NCBI GenBank assembly: GCA_964514485.1
Contig: CAZEWG010000003.1
Coordinates: 1 to 64,000 of the forward strand
Reading direction: 5' to 3'
Origin: JAEZAA01 sp964514485
Lineage (GTDB): Bacteria > Pseudomonadota > Gammaproteobacteria > Pseudomonadales > Oleiphilaceae
DNA: 64,000 nt
The notes below the pieces were generated by a model. That model was not told the DNA's origin. It worked only from the letters and a program-made list of their open reading frames with translations, and made no database searches. Position 1 is the stretch's first letter. Every line of letters starts with the position of its first letter. Shown piece after piece: positions 1 to 8,595 of this stretch. The position numbers and the translations under genes were made by a program.

Positions 1-18
1 AAAAATGGGAGTACCCAC

Positions 19-936
19 TTGGCTGTACCTGACTTTCAATCATTGATGTTGCCATTGCTCAAGTTTTCCGCTGATGGAAAAGAGCATACGATGCAAGAAG
101 CGCGTGATGGGCTCGCTAAGGTAATGGGCCTTTCCGAAGACGATCTACGGGAAAGGCTGCCAAGTGGTCGGCAAACCACATACGCAAATCGCGTGGCATG
201 GGCAAAGGTCTACCTCACACAGGCAGGTGTCTTGGAGTCACCAAAGCGGGGGCGCTTTCATATTTCTGAGCGAGGCCAACAAATTCTCGCTGAAGCACCT
301 GAAAAAATTGACATCAAGTATCTGGAGCGGTTCGAAGAGTTTCAGGAATTTCGGCAGGCGAGCAGCAAGAACAGAACCGAGAAAGTTACCAGCAATCCTG
401 AGAGCGGGCCGTCATCCGCGACCCCTGAAGAAACATTAGAGCAAGCATATCAGCAATTGAGAGATGAAGTGGCGAATGAGTTACTTCATCTGATTAAAGG
501 CAACACGCCGGAATTCTTCGAGAAATTGGTCGTCCATCTCATTGTTGCAATGGGATATGGCGGTTCTGTTAAAGAGGCTGGCAAAGCCACGAGAAAAACC
601 GCAGATGAAGGTATTGATGGCGTCATAAAAGAAGATCGCCTGGGCTTGGATGCAATCTATTTGCAGGCCAAACGATGGGAGGCCGTTGTTGGCAGACCAG
701 AGATCCAGAAGTTCGTTGGCGCTCTTCACGGACAGCGTGCCAAGAAGGGAGTTTTCATTACAACCAGCCGGTTTTCAAAAGAAGCTTTAGACTATGTGGG
801 GCAGATTGACCCTAAAGTGGTTTTGATCGACGGTACCGATTTAGTCCAGCTAATGATTGATCATGGTGTCGGTGTGAGTTCTGCGGCGGTATACGAAGTT
901 AAAAAAGTGGATACAGACTTCTTCATTGAAGATTGA
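19..936 (+). CDS. mrr: Mrr-type restriction endonuclease
   Basis: 305 aa, the usual size of Mrr, a type IV enzyme that cleaves methylated foreign DNA in the cytoplasm. The N-terminal ~90 residues form the winged-helix Mrr_N-like region; after a Ser/Pro/Glu-rich linker (about 115-140) comes the PD-(D/E)XK nuclease domain. Visible catalytic motif: E168 in FFEKLVV, D200 in DEGIDG and Q216-x-K218 in LQAKRW, followed by KKGVFITTSRFS, typical of Mrr. The start is TTG: GGGAG at 7-11 lies 7 nt upstream, and MAVPDFQSLMLP matches the family N-terminus (MTVP...). No modification or specificity gene is next to it in the window, as expected for stand-alone Mrr. The gene looks more A/T-rich than the core genes and lies just beyond the 3' end of tRNA-Leu, so it may be island cargo (inference). 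Confidence 0.92.
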   Translation: MAVPDFQSLMLPLLKFSADGKEHTMQEARDGLAKVMGLSEDDLRERLPSGRQTTYANRVAWAKVYLTQAGVLESPKRGRFHISERGQQILAEAPEKIDIKYLERFEEFQEFRQASSKNRTEKVTSNPESGPSSATPEETLEQAYQQLRDEVANELLHLIKGNTPEFFEKLVVHLIVAMGYGGSVKEAGKATRKTADEGIDGVIKEDRLGLDAIYLQAKRWEAVVGRPEIQKFVGALHGQRAKKGVFITTSRFSKEALDYVGQIDPKVVLIDGTDLVQLMIDHGVGVSSAAVYEVKKVDTDFFIED

Positions 937-1132
937 CAGTAAAACCTATAACAATCGGCGGCACAACGACTGTGTCCAGAGCCTATCTGTCTGGAACACG
1001 AAGATGCAAGCAATGGATAGTTCCCGCCTCTTCTGCCACACAAATGTCTACATTGCGGCTACACGAGCAATATAAAAAGATTTTTGATAGCGCATCAAAA
1101 CGGAATAAATCACTACAACTCATTGATTTCAT

Positions 1133-1221
1133 TGGTGCCCGGGGCCGGGGTCGAACCGGCACGAACCGTTAGGTTCGAGGGATTTTAAGTCCCTTGTGTC
1201 TACCAATTTCACCACCCGGGC
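1133..1221 (-). tRNA. leuZ: tRNA-Leu (anticodon UAA)
   Basis: Read on the minus strand, a 7-bp acceptor stem GCCCGGG pairs with CCCGGGC, followed by discriminator A and an encoded CCA. The anticodon loop CTTAAAA gives UAA. The GGTTCGACCC T-loop and a long variable arm (class II) are present. In enteric bacteria tRNA-Leu(UAA) directly follows the Gly and Cys tRNAs downstream of pgsA; here it is the same type and strand but about 6.4 kb from them. Confidence 0.96.
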
Positions 1222-1319
1222 TAAGGGCGGATTGAGTGAGAAGCCGTCTCTGAAGATCTCTTGGGCTCCCTGTCACTCAATATTCTAAGCCTGGATGAAG
1301 GCTTAAAAGAGGGAGCGTT

Positions 1320-1348
1320 ATTCTAGTTTTGTAATACCTAATTATCAA
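1320..1348 (-). promoter_or_regulatory. Predicted sigma-70 promoter for tRNA-Leu
   Basis: On the minus strand TTGATA (-35) and TAGAAT (-10) are separated by 17 nt, about 100 nt upstream of the mature tRNA-Leu 5' end. An own promoter fits a tRNA no longer transcribed with its usual tRNA-Gly/Cys neighbours. The prediction rests on consensus match only. Confidence 0.45.
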
Positions 1349-1482
1349 TAGATTTTCTCAATCTCCTATTTCCCTACATTTTCCTGATAAATCAGCAATT
1401 TCCCGCACAGTGAAACACAGCTGTCACAAAACTGCAGTACTTTCACAGCTACTGAAAAATTAATGAATAAGGACCCATACGA

Positions 1483-2925
1483 GTGATTAGTGCTGTCGTT
1501 CGTCGCTGTCGCTTTTTAAGTGCTCTTTCCATCCTGATCTTTTCCAGCCTGCTCAGTGGATGCTTGACCGAACAGCCGGCTAAGTACGCCGAACCGGCAC
1601 TCTCCACCCCCAGGCAGGCAACACCTAGCGCCGATTCCCCGTCACTGCCCTACCCCGGTATTGCTGAGCCCATCTTGAGGATTCAAGGCTCGAATACCAT
1701 TGGGGCGAGCTTGGCGCCGGCTTTAGCGAAAGCATTTTTGATCTCACTGGGCGCGCAGAGCCTGGATCAGTTTGATGGTGAGGGAAACCAGACGCAGGTT
1801 GTCGGGACGTTATCTGATAACCGCAAAATCCAGATTCTGATTGCCGCCCAAGGTTCGAGCACCGGCTTTAAGGCACTTTATAACGGCACGGCGGATATTG
1901 CCGCGGCCTCCCGCCAGATTACCGACAAAGAAGTTGCCCAACTGGTCGCTTTGGGCGATCTGACTTCGGTCGATGGGGAGCACATTCTGGGCATTGATGG
2001 CTTGGCCATTATCGTCCATCCCTCTAACCCGGTGAGCCATCTGTCGTTGACACAGTTACGTCAGGTCTTTTCCGGCGCCATCTCGGATTGGCGGGAACTT
2101 GGCGGCCTGCCAGGGACCATTAAAGTGCTGGCGCGGGACGACAATTCAGGTACTTACGATACCTTCAAGCACTTGGTGTTAACCAATGGCGACCGGCTGA
2201 CCGAAGACGCGCAACGCTATGAATCCAACCAGCAACTTGCCCAAGATGTGGCTTCGAACCCCAATGCCATTGGCTTTGTCGCCCTGGCCTCTGCAGACGG
2301 CGTGAAAGTGCTGGGGATCTCGGATGGTGACGCCACTCCCTTGAAGCCCGAGCAGATTTCAGTGGCCACTGAAGACTATCCCCTGTCTCGCCGACTCTAC
2401 TTCTATTCTGCAACCGACATACGCAACCCGGTGGCCAAGGACTTTATCCACTTCGCCCTCAGCCGTGATGGGCAGCAACTCGTCGAGCAAGAAGGCTTCG
2501 TTTCCCAGGTTCCTAGCGCCCATGAGGCTCAACCCAGCGCCACCGACCCGGAACATTTCACCCGCCTGACCCAGAACTCACAACGCCTGTCGGTTAACTT
2601 TCGCTTCCGGCCCAACAGTTGGGAGCTGGACAACAAGGCCCAGCGGGATGTGTTGCGACTGGCGGAGTTTATCCTGCAGTCCGATCTCGATCCGGAACAG
2701 CTGATGCTGATCGGCTTTTCTGAGCAACGCAGAGACGAACTCGGCGCCCAAATCCTCTCCGAGCATCGTGCCAAGGCGGTTCAAAAAGCCCTGGCCGAAC
2801 AAGGTATCCAGATCCATGCCCTCTCCGGCTATGGGCATTACCGGGCGGTTGCCTCTCAGGAGTCGCTGCAGGCACGCATGAGAAACAACCGCGTCGAAGT
2901 CTGGTTAAGGACTCCGGCACCTTGA
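1483..2925 (+). CDS. Phosphate-type substrate-binding/OmpA fusion lipoprotein
   Basis: 480 aa. A lipoprotein signal ends in LLSGC with C27 as the lipidation site. Residues about 60-335 are a PstS-like (PBP-like) phosphate-binding domain: GSNTIGA near residue 70, SSTGFKAL, and RDDNSGTYDTF, which holds the SGT anion-binding motif. Residues about 368-476 are an OmpA C-terminal peptidoglycan-binding domain (LSEHRAKAVQKAL ... NNRVEVW). The protein is therefore probably a periplasmic binder tethered both to a membrane and to the cell wall. The GTG start has GGAC about 8 nt upstream. There are no pst transporter genes nearby; the next gene, 59 bp on, is a chemoreceptor. That suggests a role in ligand presentation to the receptor rather than uptake (inference). 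Confidence 0.88.
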   Translation: MISAVVRRCRFLSALSILIFSSLLSGCLTEQPAKYAEPALSTPRQATPSADSPSLPYPGIAEPILRIQGSNTIGASLAPALAKAFLISLGAQSLDQFDGEGNQTQVVGTLSDNRKIQILIAAQGSSTGFKALYNGTADIAAASRQITDKEVAQLVALGDLTSVDGEHILGIDGLAIIVHPSNPVSHLSLTQLRQVFSGAISDWRELGGLPGTIKVLARDDNSGTYDTFKHLVLTNGDRLTEDAQRYESNQQLAQDVASNPNAIGFVALASADGVKVLGISDGDATPLKPEQISVATEDYPLSRRLYFYSATDIRNPVAKDFIHFALSRDGQQLVEQEGFVSQVPSAHEAQPSATDPEHFTRLTQNSQRLSVNFRFRPNSWELDNKAQRDVLRLAEFILQSDLDPEQLMLIGFSEQRRDELGAQILSEHRAKAVQKALAEQGIQIHALSGYGHYRAVASQESLQARMRNNRVEVWLRTPAP

Positions 2926-2933
2926 GGTGCCGG
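2914..2933 (+). terminator. Hairpin overlapping the stop codon of the lipoprotein gene
   Basis: CCGGCACC and GGTGCCGG form an 8-bp perfect stem with a TTGA loop that contains part of the TGA stop. No U-run follows, so it is more likely an attenuating or 3'-protecting element between two co-transcribed genes than a full terminator. Confidence 0.35.
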
Positions 2934-2984
2934 CCAGTTCAGTAACGCATCGGCCATCCCTTTCATCTGTAGTCGGGACTCGAC

Positions 2985-4955
2985 ATGCAACTTCGCACCC
3001 TAACCTTTTTGATCTCTGCCAGTCTTCTTGCCGTCTGCCTGGGGCTGGTTATTGCTTCACAGACCGGATTGAACCTGCTCGGCACCCCCGTGCAGCAAAT
3101 TACCCGCTACGACGAGTTACTGCATTCGTTTCGAAATGACATCCAAACACCCATCCAGAATTATCTGAGCTCAGGCAACAGCGTGGAGCTCAACAAGGCC
3201 CGGGATGCCCTGCTACAGATTTCAGATAGCCTCGGTGTTGCGAGCGACGCACCGGCCCAATCTCAACTATTGGCCACACTGGATGATTTGGCGACATATA
3301 TTGCCACCGAGTTCCTGGCCGCTGGGAAACTGGCGGGCAACCCGAAGGGATTGCTTTTGCAAAACGAACGGGAGTTGCGCCAGACACTATCGAGCCTGGG
3401 CGATTACATCGACCAAGCCGACCGCCAACAGACTGAGGCGATCATGCAATGGTCGGCACAGCTGCGCACCTTGCTGGAACAGCTCCACCAGCGCTCTCTG
3501 TTGCGGGAGCGCTATCTGGATTCAGGACACAACGCACTGCATGAAGATCTGCTGCGCTTGAACAACGCCATGAAAGAGGCGGCAACTGCACTGGATAACC
3601 TGCCACTGCTCGGCGTGATGACGCAACCGTCGGCTTCGGACCTGCTGTTTGGGCGCACCACCGAAGCCTCGGATATGGCGATTGATTTGCGCAATTCGAT
3701 CCATTCCCTGCTCAACCGCTATGAAGGTGAGATCATGCGCACCCAAGCCAATATCACCCGCATCCAGGAAAGTGAACAGATTCTGCGTGACCGTCTGGTG
3801 GAGGTCAGCCAAACCATTGAGGCTGTTCAACAGCAAGCCCAACAGAGTTTTACGAACGCCTTTGCGAACCTGCGCTACCTGCTCTACGCCGCAGCGGGCA
3901 TTACCCTGGTGATGGCGTTTATCGCCGCATTGGCCCAACAACGCATCGCTGCCACCATTCATAATTTGCGGCCGGTGCTGCATCGCTTGGCATCGGGGGA
4001 TCTCACCCATGTGGATTACCCGTCGTCCCGCCTGACAGAGGTGGCCCAGCTCTGGCAGTCGATTCAGGAAGTCCAACAAAACATGCAATCGTTGGTCGCC
4101 GACCTCGCCCGCAATGTCGCTTTGGTGGAGCAACAAAGCCGATCTGTTGAAGAGAAGTTGATCGCCGTGCGTAGCCGGACCGAAGCCCAGATCTTTCACG
4201 CGGAAGACGTCAGTAACTCCGTCGATCAGATGTATCAGTCGTTTCGGGAGGTTGCCGACCATGCCCAGCAGGTTTCTACCTCGTCCAGCGAAGCGGAAGG
4301 CGCGGTGCGCGTGGGCAGCACCACCATTACCGGCAGTATCAACGGCACGGTACGCATGGTTGAAGAAGTGATGAACGCCAAACACCTGATTGACCAGCTG
4401 GGCAACGAAATGCAGCAGATCAACCGAATTCTGGCCATTATCGGTGAGATCTCGGAGCAGACTAACCTGCTGGCTCTTAACGCCGCCATTGAGGCCGCTC
4501 GCGCGGGTGATCATGGTCGTGGCTTTGCGGTCGTTGCCACCGAGGTGCGAAGCCTGTCTTTGAGAACGTCCGAATCTACCGAGGAAATCCGCTCCGTATT
4601 AGCCAAGCTGCAAGCCCTGACCACGGAGACCTCCGAAGTCATGCTCCATCACCGGGAACTGGCCGAGACCGCCCAGCAGCATACCCAAGAAGCTGATAAA
4701 GCCCTATTGCAAATTATCGCGGCGGTGGAGCAGATCCACCAAATGTCCGAGCAGATCGCCGGAGCCACCGAGGAGCAAGCCGCGGTCTCCCGCCATATCA
4801 GCGAAAAAATGGGAGATATACGGGAAACCAGTATCGCCACTGCAGCTGCCGTCGAAACGGTACAGAAACTTCAGCAGGAAGTATTGGAAAGTAACGAAGA
4901 ACTACGCTGGAACATCGCCCGCTTTCGGATTGATGTGCAGGAGCCGGTTCACTGA
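2985..4955 (+). CDS. Methyl-accepting chemotaxis protein
   Basis: 656 aa. TM1 is at about residues 7-27 and TM2 at about 296-318, leaving a largely helical periplasmic domain of about 270 residues, long enough for a double helical bundle. A HAMP-like segment follows TM2, then the cytoplasmic signalling hairpin with EQTNLLALNAAIEAARAGDH at about 491-510 and GRGFAVVATEVR, which contacts CheA/CheW. GGGAC precedes the ATG by about 8 nt. It lies 59 bp downstream of the phosphate-binding/OmpA lipoprotein on the same strand. The proposal that the binding protein docks on this receptor is inference. No CWxxF-type CheR-binding tail is seen at the C terminus. Confidence 0.93.
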   Translation: MQLRTLTFLISASLLAVCLGLVIASQTGLNLLGTPVQQITRYDELLHSFRNDIQTPIQNYLSSGNSVELNKARDALLQISDSLGVASDAPAQSQLLATLDDLATYIATEFLAAGKLAGNPKGLLLQNERELRQTLSSLGDYIDQADRQQTEAIMQWSAQLRTLLEQLHQRSLLRERYLDSGHNALHEDLLRLNNAMKEAATALDNLPLLGVMTQPSASDLLFGRTTEASDMAIDLRNSIHSLLNRYEGEIMRTQANITRIQESEQILRDRLVEVSQTIEAVQQQAQQSFTNAFANLRYLLYAAAGITLVMAFIAALAQQRIAATIHNLRPVLHRLASGDLTHVDYPSSRLTEVAQLWQSIQEVQQNMQSLVADLARNVALVEQQSRSVEEKLIAVRSRTEAQIFHAEDVSNSVDQMYQSFREVADHAQQVSTSSSEAEGAVRVGSTTITGSINGTVRMVEEVMNAKHLIDQLGNEMQQINRILAIIGEISEQTNLLALNAAIEAARAGDHGRGFAVVATEVRSLSLRTSESTEEIRSVLAKLQALTTETSEVMLHHRELAETAQQHTQEADKALLQIIAAVEQIHQMSEQIAGATEEQAAVSRHISEKMGDIRETSIATAAAVETVQKLQQEVLESNEELRWNIARFRIDVQEPVH

Positions 4956-4971
4956 CCAGCAAGAGTGAAGA

Positions 4972-5001
4972 CATTGGGCCGGGACAAAGCCCGGCCCAGT
5001 G
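4972..5001. terminator. Hairpin between convergent chemoreceptor and PepSY genes
   Basis: CATTGGGCCGGG and CCCGGCCCAGTG form a 12-bp GC-rich stem (one T:G wobble) around ACAAAG. It sits exactly between two convergent genes and could stop transcription from both sides, although neither strand has a strong T-tract. Confidence 0.45.
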
Positions 5002-5007
5002 GGAAGC

Positions 5008-5277
5008 TTACTTCACAATTTGACCGGTTTGCGGGTCGACCCGCACTTCTGTTTCATTGCCGTCTGCATCCACCACGGTCACTTCCACCAACAGACGATT
5101 GTCTTTTTCGTCAATTTCTACGTCCTTGATGTTTCCCTGATGGGCGGACGCCACTGTTTCAATAGCCGTAATTACCTGATCAGCAGGCACCCCACGGTCA
5201 TCAGCAGCCATCACGGCCGGTGCACCAACTGCCAGGGCCAGTGCTGCTGCGAAAGGAACAAGACGACGAACAGACAT
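5008..5277 (-). CDS. Periplasmic PepSY-domain protein
   Basis: 89 aa. A signal peptide (MSVRRLVPFAAALALAVGAP, cleavage near AVMA-AD) is followed by one PepSY-like domain: PADQVITAIETVASAHQG, then an EIDEKDNRLLVEVTVVDADG strand region ending in VDPQTGQIV. PepSY modules are small periplasmic domains linked to peptidase inhibition or regulation; the partner here is unknown. I chose the ATG at 5277 because AGGAG lies 7 nt upstream; the ATG two codons earlier would have only a 1-nt spacer. It is convergent with the chemoreceptor and divergent from the pirin gene. Confidence 0.85.
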   Translation of the reverse strand: MSVRRLVPFAAALALAVGAPAVMAADDRGVPADQVITAIETVASAHQGNIKDVEIDEKDNRLLVEVTVVDADGNETEVRVDPQTGQIVK

Positions 5278-5514
5278 AGGCATACTCCTGTATGGTAGAA
5301 AAGAATTCCTAACACTCCCATTCAAAACTCAGCGGTTCATTTTGACAAGAAACTGTTTCGCTCCAGGAGCCAGGCCGTGCCAGCAAAATAATCCTGGTTG
5401 ATTTATCCTATTGGCTTGTCTCCCAAGCCCACCGGAAACCGGGCAGGATTCTTCACGAGCCGTTGCTCAAGAAGCCTATACCGGGAGCCCAGCCATGATT
5501 GAGGAGCCTCTAGC

Positions 5515-6372
5515 ATGACCACATCCCCATTCATCAGCCGCGAAGTTGAACGTATCGTCAATGGCATTCCCACCACAGACGGTGCCGGTGTTTCACTCCT
5601 GCGTATTCTGACGCCGGATCTGCAGCGCCGCTTGGACCCGTTCCTGATGCTGGACGAATTCCGATCCGACGATCCTCAGGACTATATCGCGGGCTTTCCG
5701 GACCATCCTCACCGGGGCTTCCAGACTGTCACCTATATGCTGGCCGGGCGCATGCGCCATCGGGATAGCGCGGGCAATGAGGGCCTACTCTGTTCTGGCG
5801 GTGTGCAGTGGATGAATGCCGGGCGTGGGCTGGTGCATTCGGAGCTCCCCGAACAGGAAGATGGCCTAATGCATGGCTTCCAGCTCTGGGTCAACTTGCC
5901 CGCCTCCCTCAAGATGAGCGAGCCCGGTTACCGGGATATCCCGACTGAGGAAATTCCAACTTACACCACCCCCAAAGGCGTCACTCTGCGAGTCATTGCC
6001 GGGGCAAGCGAAGGCGTAAAAGGCGCTGTTCAACAGCCGGTTACCGAGCCTTTGTATCTCGATGTGCATTTGCCGGGCGACACCTACCATGAGGTCGCCC
6101 TGCCGGAGGATTACAATGGCTTTGTCTATGTTTATGACGGTGAGTTGAAACTAGGCGAGCAAGGAACCACAGTCCACGCGCGGCAAATGGCCGTGCTTGG
6201 CAACAAAGCTGGTGGGGCCTGCATTCGGCTTCATGCGGAAAAGCCGGCCAAGGCACTGGTCATCGCCGGACGCCCCCTGAACGAGCCGATTGCCCAGTGG
6301 GGACCCTTTGTAATGAATACCCGACAGGAAATTGAGCAGGCGGTCTCCGACTATCGTCGTGGCTTGTTTTAA
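5515..6372 (+). CDS. Pirin family protein
   Basis: 285 aa bicupin, typical pirin size. The N-terminal cupin carries the expected metal ligands H64 and H66 (FPDHPHRGF), H108 and E110 (GLVHSELP). Bacterial pirins are iron-binding proteins, some with quercetin dioxygenase activity and others regulating enzymes such as pyruvate dehydrogenase; the substrate here cannot be told. GAGGAG precedes the ATG by about 8 nt. It stands alone between a divergent PepSY gene and a convergent hydrolase gene. Confidence 0.93.
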   Translation: MTTSPFISREVERIVNGIPTTDGAGVSLLRILTPDLQRRLDPFLMLDEFRSDDPQDYIAGFPDHPHRGFQTVTYMLAGRMRHRDSAGNEGLLCSGGVQWMNAGRGLVHSELPEQEDGLMHGFQLWVNLPASLKMSEPGYRDIPTEEIPTYTTPKGVTLRVIAGASEGVKGAVQQPVTEPLYLDVHLPGDTYHEVALPEDYNGFVYVYDGELKLGEQGTTVHARQMAVLGNKAGGACIRLHAEKPAKALVIAGRPLNEPIAQWGPFVMNTRQEIEQAVSDYRRGLF

Positions 6373-6388
6373 CGCGGCCAAGACGACG

Positions 6389-7378
6389 TTAAGGCCCTGA
6401 GCCCGCCTCTTGCGTCCCGTGACCAGGATCTGTGTGCTGGTTTAACCACTCCAGCACACGGGGCCAAACCTCCCGCTGGGCATCCCGACCAACCAGCATG
6501 TCCACATGGCCGTAGTCTTTGCGGTAGCCCTGCTCTTTCCCCAACAGCCAAAACTGCTTCTGGCGACTCCCGATCATCTCCCAAAAGGCCCGACACCCGG
6601 TCGCTGGGTCCATGGTGTCGGCAACGCCGCCCACCGCCAGCACAGGGATGCTGATCTTTCCCAACCCCTGGGAATAATCTTCCCCCTGCCCCGACATCCA
6701 GCGCCCCTTGCTCTTCCAGGTTAAGGCCTCATTCAAAATGCCGGGCGGCTCATCTTCATTGCCCAGACCAAACAAGGTTGCCGGAAACCGACCGTAAACG
6801 GAGATCGCGACTCTGATACCCCAGTTCAGCGGGCGTAGATTCAGATAAGGCTGACCTTCAGAAATCTGACTGCCAAAGATCGCAGCAGCACTGAGCCGGC
6901 TTTGGTCGAGCCAGCCCATGGACAAAGACGCCATCAGATAAATGCCGCCGTAGGAATGTGCGATCCACGCCTGCGGGCGTCCGTTGGTCGCTCGATGGAT
7001 ATAATCAGAGGCTGCCGGGATATCGTGGCGGGCTACATCCCGAGCCGCCCATCCGCGATACCGGGAGCTACGGGCTGCATCTCCGTGTCCGCGGGTTTCC
7101 AGAATCCAGACGTCACACCCCGCGTTCGCAAGATAAGCCGCCAGACCTTTTCCCCGCTGAGACAACCAAAACCGCCGATTGGTAAAGGCACCATGGAGCA
7201 GCACCACGACTAATCGCGCCTGATCAGCACCAGCCGTTTCGACTCGATGTAGCGCAATCTGCTCCTGGTCTTGTGTTGTCACCCGATGGAGAGCCAGGAC
7301 ATGAGATCCACAGTGTTCCAGCAAGCCATCGGTTGACTCGAACGTATCGGCCGCCATTGGCGCCGGCGTCTCTTGCAT
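6389..7378 (-). CDS. Alpha/beta hydrolase
   Basis: 329 aa alpha/beta-hydrolase fold. The oxyanion-hole motif VVLLHGAF is at about 58-65, the nucleophile elbow AHSYGG has S142, and a late His in KDYGHVDML (about 296) suits the catalytic triad. RGHGDAARS resembles the substrate-binding loop of esterases and lipases. There is no signal peptide, so it is probably a cytoplasmic esterase or lipase-like enzyme of unknown substrate. The start at 7378 is preceded by GGTGGAG; an internal Met at codon 8 is a possible alternative. The gene is convergent with the pirin gene, 16 bp away. Confidence 0.85.
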   Translation of the reverse strand: MQETPAPMAADTFESTDGLLEHCGSHVLALHRVTTQDQEQIALHRVETAGADQARLVVVLLHGAFTNRRFWLSQRGKGLAAYLANAGCDVWILETRGHGDAARSSRYRGWAARDVARHDIPAASDYIHRATNGRPQAWIAHSYGGIYLMASLSMGWLDQSRLSAAAIFGSQISEGQPYLNLRPLNWGIRVAISVYGRFPATLFGLGNEDEPPGILNEALTWKSKGRWMSGQGEDYSQGLGKISIPVLAVGGVADTMDPATGCRAFWEMIGSRQKQFWLLGKEQGYRKDYGHVDMLVGRDAQREVWPRVLEWLNQHTDPGHGTQEAGSGP

Positions 7379-7625
7379 GCTCCACCTACCGGTATAAGTG
7401 TTGCGCCCCTACTGCGAGGAGTTAGCAAACAATGTCTTAAATATCGTTGGGAGCAATTGTGGCACGGAAAGCCACGCAATGGAAAAAGCCTACGGGCGCC
7501 TACCACAATCCAAAAATAGAACCAAGAAACCGAACAGAAACACGGAAAAATAACTGCGGAATTACTGCGGTCAGGTTTAACGCCAAGAGAACGCGCTATA
7601 ACTAGCTGATTTGAAAGGAGGAAAA

Positions 7626-7699
7626 TGGAGGCTGGGGTCGGAATCGAACCGGCGTACACGGAGTTGCAGTCCGCTGCATGACCACTCTGCCACCCAGCC
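7626..7699 (-). tRNA. cysT: tRNA-Cys (anticodon GCA)
   Basis: On the minus strand GGCTGGG pairs with CCCAGCC, followed by U-CCA. The anticodon loop CTGCAAC gives GCA, and the T-loop GGTTCGATTCC is present. At 74 nt it is complete. It lies 73 bp downstream of tRNA-Gly and probably shares its transcript, as in the classic glyW-cysT arrangement. Confidence 0.97.
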
Positions 7700-7740
7700 A
7701 TTAACCGGGATGCTACTGGAGATGGAATCTCCAAGAGCTA

Positions 7741-7765
7741 AAAACCCCGATGGGATCGGGGTTTT
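7741..7765. terminator. Perfect hairpin between tRNA-Gly and tRNA-Cys
   Basis: AAAACCCCGAT and ATCGGGGTTTT form a perfect 11-bp stem with a GGG loop, in the spacer between tRNA-Gly and tRNA-Cys. It has the look of an intrinsic terminator on either strand but is placed inside the tRNA pair. It may attenuate tRNA-Cys transcription or act as an RNase processing site. Confidence 0.5.
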
Positions 7766-7772
7766 CAAAATC

Positions 7773-7848
<76 letters not shown>

Positions 7849-7900
7849 ATTGGAACTTTTGTGCCTTCGCACTCTGAACGTCTCCGTTCAAGTGGCGCCT

Positions 7901-7928
7901 AGTTTACTGTTTTATAGCTTCCTGTCAA
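7901..7928 (-). promoter_or_regulatory. Predicted stable-RNA promoter for tRNA-Gly/Cys
   Basis: On the minus strand TTGACA and TAAACT are separated by 16 nt, followed at once by a G/C-rich discriminator (AGGCGCC), a hallmark of growth-rate-controlled tRNA promoters. It lies about 50 nt upstream of tRNA-Gly and resembles the promoter of tRNA-Ser at 11653-11680. Confidence 0.65.
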
Positions 7929-7989
7929 GGGTCATTCGCTCTTAAAAGCGAAAGAAATTCACGAACTTAGTCAGAACGCGCCAAACCGG

Positions 7990-8541
7990 TTATTTCTTGT
8001 TCGATCTGAGCTCGGGCCAAGCGGCAATCAGGTAGACCACCATCGACCACAGGGTCAGAATCGCAGCCGCATACAGCAACAAGGTGCCGATTGCTGCAAT
8101 GGTCGTGTCGGGGCGCGTCATCAGCAACAGGATAATGGCAACCATCTGGCAGGTGGTTTTGATCTTGCCAATATAGCTCACCGCCACACTGGCCCGTTTA
8201 CCCATCTCCGCCATCCACTCCCGCAGAGCGGAAATCACGATCTCCCGCCCGATAATGACCATGGCCGGCACGGTCAGCAACGGGTCATGATGCTCTTCCA
8301 CCAGCATGGTCAGCGCCACCGCCACAATCAGCTTGTCTGCCACCGGGTCCAGGAAAGCCCCCATCGGCGTGGTCTGGTTCCACTTGCGGGCCAGATAGCC
8401 ATCCAGCCAATCAGTCGCGCTGGCCAACGCAAAAATAGCGGCCGCGGCGGGATAGCTCCAGGTATAGGGCAAGTAATAAATCAGCACAATAACCGGAATC
8501 AGCACGATCCGGGACAGTGTCAAAATATTGGGTAAATTCAT
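7990..8541 (-). CDS. pgsA: CDP-diacylglycerol-glycerol-3-phosphate 3-phosphatidyltransferase
   Basis: 183 aa, the size of PgsA, which makes phosphatidylglycerophosphate in the inner membrane, the first committed step to phosphatidylglycerol and cardiolipin. The CDP-alcohol phosphatidyltransferase signature DWLDGYLAR ... GAFLDPVADK is intact and several TM helices are visible. I take the ATG at 8541 (MNLPNILTLSR), the family's usual N-terminus; an upstream in-frame TTG at 8562 would add seven residues. It follows uvrC on the same strand, and the gacA-uvrC-pgsA-tRNA order is conserved in pseudomonads. Confidence 0.96.
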   Translation of the reverse strand: MNLPNILTLSRIVLIPVIVLIYYLPYTWSYPAAAAIFALASATDWLDGYLARKWNQTTPMGAFLDPVADKLIVAVALTMLVEEHHDPLLTVPAMVIIGREIVISALREWMAEMGKRASVAVSYIGKIKTTCQMVAIILLLMTRPDTTIAAIGTLLLYAAAILTLWSMVVYLIAAWPELRSNKK

Positions 8542-8595
8542 TCGAATACGTCGATCCGTCAAGCCATCAATTCAATGCGGGCCGGCCACTGCCGG

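Noticed and set aside
937..1132. Integrase remnant between mrr and tRNA-Leu
   Set aside because: No tyrosine-recombinase motif was found in any frame of this 200-bp stretch.
3522..4514. Long minus-strand open frame inside the chemoreceptor gene
   Set aside because: It is a shadow of the well-supported plus-strand chemoreceptor frame and resembles no family.
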